From contig DQCG01000066.1 in assembly GCA_003533825.1 (NCBI GenBank), positions 2,191 to 8,818 of the forward strand: a stretch of 6,628 nucleotides of DNA. Reading direction: 5' to 3'. Below are positions 1 to 5,314 of this stretch, in pieces. Source of the stretch: Phycisphaerales bacterium (GTDB taxonomy: Bacteria; Planctomycetota; Phycisphaerae; Sedimentisphaerales; Anaerobacaceae). Every line of letters begins with the position of its first letter. Within the stretch, counting starts at the first letter, position 1. Below the pieces are notes generated by a model. That model worked only from the letters and a program-made list of their open reading frames with translations, was not told where the DNA came from and did no database searches. A program made the position numbers and the translations under genes.

Positions 1-561
1 AATGTAGATGAATGTGTTGGACTTGGTGCCGCTCTGCACGCGGGATTGACGATGCTCAGAGAGAAGCCGGATGCGGTGCCGGCGGGTATTTCGAGCGGCT
101 TGAGCGACATCAACCTGACTGATGTCTGCAATCACAGCTACGGCACTATTTGTGCCCCGATTGATAAGGAAACAGGCCGGCGTGTAATTGAGAATCGGAT
201 CATTTTGAAGAAAAATACACCATTGCCGTGCGAAGCGTCACAGGTGTTCTATACCCTTACCGACGGTCAGACGGAAGTCGAGGTGACCATTACGCAGGGA
301 GAGGGCAACGATGTCGAGTTCGTCAATACGATTTCGACGTATAAATTCGAGCTGCCGCCGGACAGGGATGCCGGTTGCCCGATCAAAGTCACTTACAGCT
401 ATGATATGAACCAGAGAATGCACTGCAAGTTCGAAGACCAGGAATCAGGCAGAGTGCTCGAAGTCGATCTTTCCCTGGACAAGGAAGGCAAAATGTCCGA
501 GAGCGCCAAGAAAGGCAAGGGTAAGGAACTGTCTGCCGTTGGCAGGTCAAAAGTTGAGTAA
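1..561 (+). CDS. Hsp70/HscC-like chaperone, C-terminal part (5' end outside window), lidless
   Basis: The frame is open from base 1 and ends at TAA 559-561, giving 186 visible residues; the true start lies upstream. Residues 1-16 (NVDECVGLGAALHAGL) match the last helix of the Hsp70 ATPase domain (NPDEAVAxGAAxQ in DnaK). After a linker (DINLTD around residues 37-41, where DnaK has DVLLLD) comes the beta substrate-binding domain, about 40-160, with the hallmarks KKNTPLP (70-76), SQVF (80-83) and a TEVEVTITQGE strand-turn. The TDVC start of this domain resembles HscC more than DnaK. Hsp70s bind exposed hydrophobic peptides in an ATP-driven cycle in the cytoplasm. Only a charged tail of about 26 residues follows the beta domain, whereas DnaK has some 130 residues forming the helical lid, so the lid is absent. 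The next gene begins 20 bases downstream and encodes a membrane protein with a J-like domain, probably its partner. Family assignment is firm; the exact subfamily is inferred because the ATPase core is not visible. Confidence 0.88.
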   Translation, partial: NVDECVGLGAALHAGLTMLREKPDAVPAGISSGLSDINLTDVCNHSYGTICAPIDKETGRRVIENRIILKKNTPLPCEASQVFYTLTDGQTEVEVTITQGEGNDVEFVNTISTYKFELPPDRDAGCPIKVTYSYDMNQRMHCKFEDQESGRVLEVDLSLDKEGKMSESAKKGKGKELSAVGRSKVE

Positions 562-581
562 CAATATGTGCGAGTGTGTAG

Positions 582-1949
582 ATGATCAGATTTCTGATTC
601 CAGTTTCGATTATACTGGCGGCAACTGTGGCAGTATTTTTTCCCGGTTTTTTCAGTCGCTCCGGCCTGACAGAACTGGCAAAACGCCTCAGGTTTGGAAT
701 CCTGAGCTGCAGGTCTAAACTTATGGAGTTGGTTGATCCGGTCGTATTGAAAAATTTGGCTGACAAACTAAGCTTTTCCAGGCTGATTGACTATATTAAA
801 TTGCGCTTCTTTCCTGAAGCAGAGCGTGAACGGCTTCCGGAACCTTCCCCGCTGATCGATATGAATGCTTTGAATTGCCGGGTGCGGTGGACAAAGCTGA
901 TGGAAGATACCGCTGTTTTTGATACTCTTAGTGTGGACATTTGCGGGACAATTCATGTAGAGAATGATATGCGCGACACGATTTTGCAGATTTCAATCGT
1001 GGATGTCACGGATGGAGAGTCCGGCGCTAAAGTCGTGCAGGCCAATGTTCCGCAATGGTCGTCGCCGGGCGGGCCGGATCCTTCTGCGTTTCAATACAGA
1101 GCAGAGCTCGGCAAACTTCCACAGAAGGTCACCACGCTCTCGGACTGGACCACCATTGCACAGCTTCGTTTCGATTGGTTTCTATTCCCTCGCAAAGGAA
1201 ATAGAAACCTTCAATTCATAACATCGGTATTATCAGCCGATAGCGGCGAAGAGCTTGCCAGCGCAAAATGTTCATTTACCTGCGAAAATCCTTCCTTCGG
1301 CTATTTGAACCTGCAGGAAAATATGGAGCGGACGAATATCCTGGCGGTTGCACTCGCGTTCGCTGTCAGTGCCGCCGACAACAAACTTTATGACTGTGAG
1401 GTTGAGCTGATAAAAAACTGGGCGAGAGACAATATTTTGGAAAATTCCGGGCAGGTGTCGGATAATGATGAACGCAAACTTGACAAGGCTCTTGAAAATA
1501 CCATTGCCTTTTTCCGCGGTGGGAACAAACTGGACACTTCTGAGATTTGTGAGGAAATTGTTGTAATCGCGCCGGTTGCCCAGCGATACGACATCCTGGA
1601 GCTTTGCTTGTATGTAGCACAGGCGAAAGGCTCCGCTGCCGCCGAAGAATTAGCTATATTAAAAGACATGGCAGACTGGCTCGAAGTTGACCCTGAGAGA
1701 TTTCGAATTATGATGGATAAAGTCCTCCCGGTCGATATGCATGAAGTCAGGGATGTAGAGTCCATTCTTGGGATTACTTCGGATATGAGCAAAGAGAGGG
1801 TTCGGACACACCTCAATAAAGAATACAGCAAATGGAACTCGAGAGTAACAAATTCTGATCCCAACATTCAGACCCAGGCCGACCAGATGCTCAAGCTCAT
1901 TGCAGAAGCGAGAACCCAGTACACAGCCGATACCCTCGTTTCAGGATAA
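582..1949 (+). CDS. DjlA-like membrane protein: TM helix, beta domain, TerB-like domain, HPD-less J-like domain
   Basis: This 455-residue protein is encoded 20 bases after the Hsp70 gene. Residues 3-23 form a hydrophobic helix, followed by a basic stretch (R26, K34, R35, R37, R44, K46) that predicts the bulk of the protein lies in the cytoplasm. Residues about 112-245 alternate like beta strands and match no family I can name. Residues about 250-385 look like a TerB/DjlA N-terminal helical domain, with AADNKLYDCEVELIKNW (264-280) in place of the usual AADGxxxxxE motif and a second half around 335-377. Residues about 392-447 follow the J-domain pattern (ILGI, a basic helix II, then ADQMLKLIAEA as helix III), but the HPD tripeptide that activates Hsp70 is N419-S420-R421. 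Helix plus TerB plus C-terminal J is the order in DjlA. A co-chaperone or tether for the neighbouring Hsp70 is inferred. The ATG at 582 has no clear Shine-Dalgarno sequence; it is chosen because it starts just before the membrane helix. Domain calls rest on pattern reading, so the J-like part is probable, not certain. Confidence 0.8.
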   Translation: MIRFLIPVSIILAATVAVFFPGFFSRSGLTELAKRLRFGILSCRSKLMELVDPVVLKNLADKLSFSRLIDYIKLRFFPEAERERLPEPSPLIDMNALNCRVRWTKLMEDTAVFDTLSVDICGTIHVENDMRDTILQISIVDVTDGESGAKVVQANVPQWSSPGGPDPSAFQYRAELGKLPQKVTTLSDWTTIAQLRFDWFLFPRKGNRNLQFITSVLSADSGEELASAKCSFTCENPSFGYLNLQENMERTNILAVALAFAVSAADNKLYDCEVELIKNWARDNILENSGQVSDNDERKLDKALENTIAFFRGGNKLDTSEICEEIVVIAPVAQRYDILELCLYVAQAKGSAAAEELAILKDMADWLEVDPERFRIMMDKVLPVDMHEVRDVESILGITSDMSKERVRTHLNKEYSKWNSRVTNSDPNIQTQADQMLKLIAEARTQYTADTLVSG

Positions 1950-2009
1950 GAAATCGTCACGGCGATCCGGTAATATACCTCAAATTCAAGATTCCATACC
2001 CGGCCTTAT

Positions 2010-2037
2010 TTGCCTGTTGAAAATCCACCTTTATCAT
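2010..2037 (+). promoter_or_regulatory. candidate distal promoter for the propeller-transporter operon
   Basis: TTGCCT (2010-2015) resembles a sigma-70 -35 box (4 of 6) and TATCAT (2032-2037) a -10 box (5 of 6), with a 16-base spacer. It lies in the only intergenic gap of the window, ahead of the operon starting at 2101. Planctomycete promoter consensus is poorly known, so this is a pattern match only. An alternative -35 is TTGAAA at 2017-2022, but its best -10 at the right distance is weak. Confidence 0.3.
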
Positions 2038-2064
2038 CAAATTCTGCCACGTTTAGAAGTTCTG

Positions 2065-2093
2065 TTGCCTGCATTCGGTTAATACGTTATCAT
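2065..2093 (+). promoter_or_regulatory. candidate proximal promoter for the propeller-transporter operon
   Basis: TTGCCT (2065-2070) and TATCAT (2088-2093) are separated by 17 bases, and CATAAT (2091-2096) is an overlapping alternative -10. The same two elements occur about 55 bases upstream. If used, transcription would start close to base 2100, almost at the ATG at 2101, giving a nearly leaderless message. That would fit the absence of a Shine-Dalgarno sequence before this gene. Confidence 0.28.
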
Positions 2094-2133
2094 AATTGCC
2101 ATGAAAGTTGTTAAAAGAACGATTTTGGCAATT
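2094..2133. repeat. 8-bp perfect inverted repeat spanning the start codon of the propeller gene
   Basis: AATTGCCA (2094-2101) and TGGCAATT (2126-2133) are perfect reverse complements with 24 bases between them. The left arm ends on the A of the ATG at 2101. In RNA this could pair and mask the start codon; in DNA it could be an operator-like site. Arms of this length also arise by chance, and the right arm is constrained by coding sequence, so a role is only possible. Confidence 0.25.
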
Positions 2134-3303
2134 GCTGTTACCGTTGCGGTGTGTGTGCTTTTAGTAGTGGTGGTTATCAACCGGCCCGAATCCGGCGACG
2201 AACCGGCAGTTCCGGAGCCCGTGCGGCCGAAAGTCACCATTGACGATGGAAGCAGTTGGCCGATGTTCCGTGGCGGACAGAGCCTTTCGGGCAGGGCGTC
2301 GGGAACGCTGCCTGACGAACTCACGGTCGTTTGGAAATTCAAAACGAACGACTCGATTAAATCGTCGCCGGCAATCGTTGACGGCCTCGTTTTTATAGGT
2401 TCATCCGACGAGAATATTTACGCTATTGACCTCGAAAGCGGGCAAAAGGTCTGGGCGTACAAAACAACCGACGCTGTTGAGGCTGCACCCTGTGTCGTCG
2501 GGGAAACAGTCTTCGTAGGCTCGCTGGACGGCTTCCTCTACGCGCTTGATGCGGGAAACGGCTCGCTCAAGTGGAAGTATGAAACGGATGGACAGATTCC
2601 CGGGGCTGCCAACTGGACCCTTTCGCCGGACGGGCAGCAGTTATGGATACTTGTCGGCAGCTACGATAACATGCTTCATTGTGTGGATTCGACAAACGGC
2701 AATATCCTGTGGACCTATGAAACGGATAACTACATAAACGGCTCCCCTGCGGTTGATGACCGCAAGGCCGCTTTCGGCGGCTGCGATGCGATGATTCACG
2801 TCGTGTCCCTGACTGACGGCTCTAAGGTGGCGGAAATTGACAGCGGCTCGTATATTGCGGCATCCGCGGCATTTCTCGACGGCCAGGTCTATATCGGCAA
2901 TTATGACAACGTCTTTATGAAGGCCGATGTTGCCGCCGGGAAAGTTGTTTGGGAATATAAGGGCAGCGATGCGCCGTTTTTCTCTTCACCGGCCGTCGGC
3001 GAGAGTGTTGTTGTCTTCGGGGGGCGTGACGAACGCGTGCATTGTGTAGGCCGTGATGACGGGAAAGTTGTCTGGACATTCCAGGCGCTGGGTGAGGTGG
3101 ACAGCTCGCCGGTTATCTGCGGCGACAAAGTAGTGGTGGGCTCGGAAGACGGGCGGCTTTATGTCATACGGCTTTCGGACGGAAGCAAGGTCTGGTCGTA
3201 TGAGATCGGCCAGCCGATAACGTCTTCTCCGGCCGTAGCCAGGGGAATGGTTGTTGTCGGCTGTGACGACGGTTACGTGTATGCATTCGGCTCGAAACGA
3301 TAA
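2101..3303 (+). CDS. membrane-anchored PQQ-like beta-propeller repeat protein (BamB-shaped)
   Basis: The 400-residue product starts with a basic tip and a hydrophobic helix (about 7-26). It has no proper lipobox: the residues before C18 are V-A-V, so an uncleaved N-terminal anchor with the propeller outside the cytoplasm is likely. A disordered acidic/proline stretch leads to WPMFRGG (53-59), the usual entry to PQQ-like propellers in planctomycetes. Eight repeats follow, each built as VW-x-(Y/F), SSPAV, V-x-VGS-x-D-x-x-(L/V)YA-x-D-x-x-(S/D)G: about 77-117, 118-156, 157-202, 203-243, 244-282, 283-323, 324-363 and 364-400. Blade 3 is longer than the others and blade 5 lacks the tryptophan. Length and blade number match BamB, an outer-membrane assembly scaffold, rather than the much longer quinoprotein dehydrogenases, so a binding or scaffold role is more likely than PQQ catalysis. 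It leads the operon with the glycosyltransferase and ABC transporter; the gap to the next gene is 15 bases. There is no Shine-Dalgarno sequence before the ATG. Confidence 0.88.
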   Translation: MKVVKRTILAIAVTVAVCVLLVVVVINRPESGDEPAVPEPVRPKVTIDDGSSWPMFRGGQSLSGRASGTLPDELTVVWKFKTNDSIKSSPAIVDGLVFIGSSDENIYAIDLESGQKVWAYKTTDAVEAAPCVVGETVFVGSLDGFLYALDAGNGSLKWKYETDGQIPGAANWTLSPDGQQLWILVGSYDNMLHCVDSTNGNILWTYETDNYINGSPAVDDRKAAFGGCDAMIHVVSLTDGSKVAEIDSGSYIAASAAFLDGQVYIGNYDNVFMKADVAAGKVVWEYKGSDAPFFSSPAVGESVVVFGGRDERVHCVGRDDGKVVWTFQALGEVDSSPVICGDKVVVGSEDGRLYVIRLSDGSKVWSYEIGQPITSSPAVARGMVVVGCDDGYVYAFGSKR

Positions 3304-3318
3304 TTAAAGCGGAAATGT

Positions 3319-4632
3319 ATGAGAATTGTTCAGATTACACCGAGTGCCGGGGATAGCTTCTATTGCGAGAACTGTCTGCGTGACGCCGCTCTTGCCAAGG
3401 CTGTGCTGAAGCTGGGGCATGACGTCCTGATGATTCCACTATACCTGCCTTTGTCGGTTGAGCAAACCGGTTCGGCCGGCATCGCCCCTATTTTTTTCGG
3501 TGGTCTCAATGTATATCTCCAGCAGAAATCAGCCTTCTTCCGGAAAACCCCACGCTGGCTCGACCGCCTGCTTGATTCGCCGGGGCTTCTAAGGTGGATC
3601 GGCCGCAAGGCGGGTATGACAAGCGCGAGAGATTTAGGGGAGACAACGATCTCAATGTTGCGAGGCGAACAAGGCCGGCAGATAAAAGAGCTGGACAGGC
3701 TTGTCGATTGGCTGGATACGCGGGAGAATCGACCTGATATCATTTGTCTGTCCAATATCCTCCTGGCAGGTCTCGCCGGACCGATCAAGAAGAGACTTGG
3801 CGTGCCGGTTGTGTGTCTGCTCCAGGACGAAGACGGTTTTCTGGATGGATTGGCACAGCCATATTCGCAGCAGGCCTGGCAGGTACTCGCGGAACGAGCG
3901 GTCGATATAGATGCATTTGTCGCCGTGAGCAAATACTATGCAGATGCAATGCGGCAGCGGCTGCAGCTCGGCCCGGATCGAGTCCATGTTGTATATACCG
4001 GCATTTCCCTGGATGGATACGAATCTCAGGGTGCCCGGCCGGAAGTTCCAACTATTGGCTATCTTTCCCGTATGTGTCCTGAAAAGGGTTTGGATACATT
4101 GGTGGATGCTTTTATCGAATTGAAGAAAAATGAAAAATTGAGAGATGCGAAGCTGCGTATCTCCGGCGGCAAAAGATCCGACGACGAAGCATTTTTGAAT
4201 AAGGTTCGACAAAAGTTACACTCCCACGGCGTGATTGACGACGTCGAGTTTCTGCCGGATTTCGACCGGGATGCCAGACTGGCGTTCCTGCGGAGCCTGT
4301 CGGTGCTGTCGGTGCCGGAAAAGCAGCCCGTAGCTTACGGCTTATATGTGCTGGAAGCCCTTGCTGCCGGCGTGCCGGTAGTAGAGCCGGCGAGCGGCGT
4401 GTTTCCGGAACTGATAGAGATAACCGGCGGGGGACTGCTGTGTGAGCCGAATAACGTTGAGGCTCTGGCCGACGCGATAGGCTCTTTATTGCTCGATAAG
4501 GATAAGACAAAACGGCTGGGAGAGCAGGGCAGGGCCGCAGTTTCTAAAAAATTTAATATTGAGCAAACCGCAGAGCAAATGGTTCGTATATACGGAGAAA
4601 TTGCCCAGAAGTGTAAGGATCATGATGCTTGA
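3319..4632 (+). CDS. family 4 glycosyltransferase (GT-B fold) with CENCLRD N-terminus
   Basis: This 437-residue enzyme has the two-domain GT-B layout of family 4, which moves a sugar from a nucleotide-sugar to an acceptor in the cytoplasm or at the inner membrane face. The N-terminal domain opens with MRIVQITP and CENCLRDAALAKAL-like residues (16-30, with C16 and C19), then KLGHDV and PLYLPL, a signature I recall from planctomycete and related GT4 proteins. LLQDEDGFLDGL lies at 168-179 and VAVSKYYADAM at 201-211. The C-terminal donor domain starts near 245 (IGYLSRMCPEKGLDTLVDAF) and contains GLYVLEALAAGVPVVEP (341-357). In the EX7E motif the second glutamate is E346, but the first position is V338. 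A weak GCGGA lies 5-9 bases before the ATG. The gene ends inside the start of the ABC ATPase gene, implying coupled translation. The sugar and acceptor cannot be deduced; the neighbours suggest an envelope glycoconjugate. Confidence 0.9.
   Translation: MRIVQITPSAGDSFYCENCLRDAALAKAVLKLGHDVLMIPLYLPLSVEQTGSAGIAPIFFGGLNVYLQQKSAFFRKTPRWLDRLLDSPGLLRWIGRKAGMTSARDLGETTISMLRGEQGRQIKELDRLVDWLDTRENRPDIICLSNILLAGLAGPIKKRLGVPVVCLLQDEDGFLDGLAQPYSQQAWQVLAERAVDIDAFVAVSKYYADAMRQRLQLGPDRVHVVYTGISLDGYESQGARPEVPTIGYLSRMCPEKGLDTLVDAFIELKKNEKLRDAKLRISGGKRSDDEAFLNKVRQKLHSHGVIDDVEFLPDFDRDARLAFLRSLSVLSVPEKQPVAYGLYVLEALAAGVPVVEPASGVFPELIEITGGGLLCEPNNVEALADAIGSLLLDKDKTKRLGEQGRAAVSKKFNIEQTAEQMVRIYGEIAQKCKDHDA
4616..4619 (+). 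promoter_or_regulatory. Shine-Dalgarno sequence deciding the ABC ATPase start
   Basis: AGGA lies five bases before the ATG at 4625 but only two before the ATG at 4622, so 4625 is the better start. It sits within the end of the glycosyltransferase gene. Confidence 0.6.
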
Positions 4633-5314
4633 ACTCATCCACGTGGCAAAAAAATATGATTCTCCGGGGGATAAACAGGGTCTTTCTGTCCTGAAAGACA
4701 TTACGCTAAAGGTCGAGCCGGGCCGGTCTCTGGTCATTGTCGGCCCATCCGGAAGCGGCAAGAGTACATTGCTTAATATCATAGGTGCATTGGATTGCCC
4801 GACCGGCGGGAAGGTGCTGTTTGATGGTCGGGACCTTGCCGGGCTGGCAGAGACGGAGCTGGCGAGAATTCGCAACAAACAAATCGGCTTCGTTTTTCAA
4901 TTGCACCATCTGTTGCCGCAGTGCACGGTGCTCGAAAATGTTCTCGTGCCGACGCTTGCAGACAAGAAACGTTCCTCGATTAAAGAAGTCCGCGAAAGGG
5001 CGGTGCATCTGCTTGAACGTGTTGGGCTTGAGGGATTTCTACTGTATCGGCCGGGAGAGTTGTCCGGGGGACAGCGGCAGCGTGTCGCGGTCGTCAGGGC
5101 ACTGATTAACAAACCCAAGCTGCTGCTCGCCGATGAGCCGACCGGGTCACTGGATAAAGATTCTTCGGAAAACATCGCCGATCTGCTGGTTGAATTAAAT
5201 GGCAGCGAAAAGGTTACACTGGTTGTGGTGACACATTCGCTCAGGCTCGCCGAACGCATGGGGCGGGTCATGGAGTTGAGCGACGGCCTATTAAAAGACA
5301 GGAGTCGGCGATGA
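4625..5314 (+). CDS. ABC transporter ATP-binding protein, LolD/MacB type
   Basis: The 229-residue product is a complete single nucleotide-binding domain of usual LolD length. Numbering from the ATG at 4625, it has Walker A GPSGSGKST (40-48), the Q-loop glutamine Q92 in VFQLHHLLP, signature LSGGQ (146-150), Walker B LLLADE (166-171), D-loop SLD (175-177) and switch histidine H204. All catalytic residues are present. The FQ-x-HHLLP and TVLENV segments are typical of the LolD/MacB/FtsE branch, which powers mechanotransmission through FtsX-type permeases instead of moving substrate through a channel. It acts on the cytoplasmic face with the permease encoded next, whose ATG overlaps this gene's TGA. 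It also overlaps the glycosyltransferase gene by 8 bases. ATG 4622 would add one methionine; a TTG at 4559 would add 22 residues overlapping the previous gene without family support, so it is rejected. Lipoprotein or lipid release is the family norm, but the substrate here is unknown. Confidence 0.95.
   Translation: MLELIHVAKKYDSPGDKQGLSVLKDITLKVEPGRSLVIVGPSGSGKSTLLNIIGALDCPTGGKVLFDGRDLAGLAETELARIRNKQIGFVFQLHHLLPQCTVLENVLVPTLADKKRSSIKEVRERAVHLLERVGLEGFLLYRPGELSGGQRQRVAVVRALINKPKLLLADEPTGSLDKDSSENIADLLVELNGSEKVTLVVVTHSLRLAERMGRVMELSDGLLKDRSRR
5300..5304 (+). promoter_or_regulatory. Shine-Dalgarno sequence of the permease gene
   Basis: AGGAG lies six bases before the ATG at 5311, inside the 3' end of the ATPase gene. 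It is the strongest ribosome binding site in the window and supports both the permease start and its coupling to the upstream gene. Confidence 0.75.

Noticed and set aside
566..715. ATG at 566 as an upstream start for the 455-residue protein
   Set aside because: It is in another frame and reaches a TAA after about 49 codons with no recognisable protein content.
1388..1867. Minus-strand open frame of 159 codons opposite the TerB-like region
   Set aside because: Serine-rich composition typical of an antisense shadow; the plus frame holds the recognisable TerB and J-like patterns.
1967..2010. Imperfect pairing CCGGTA with TACCCGG followed by CCTTATTT, as a terminator of the chaperone pair
   Set aside because: The stem needs a bulge, the loop is over 20 bases and there is no real T-run after it.
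2101..3303. Propeller as a PQQ-dependent dehydrogenase
   Set aside because: It is only 400 residues with eight plain structural repeats, far shorter than quinoprotein dehydrogenases, and no catalytic cap or heme site (CXXCH) is present.
4559..4624. TTG 4559 as start of the ABC ATPase
   Set aside because: It adds 22 residues with no family similarity, overlaps the glycosyltransferase by 74 bases and lacks a good ribosome binding site; ATG 4625 has AGGA at five bases.
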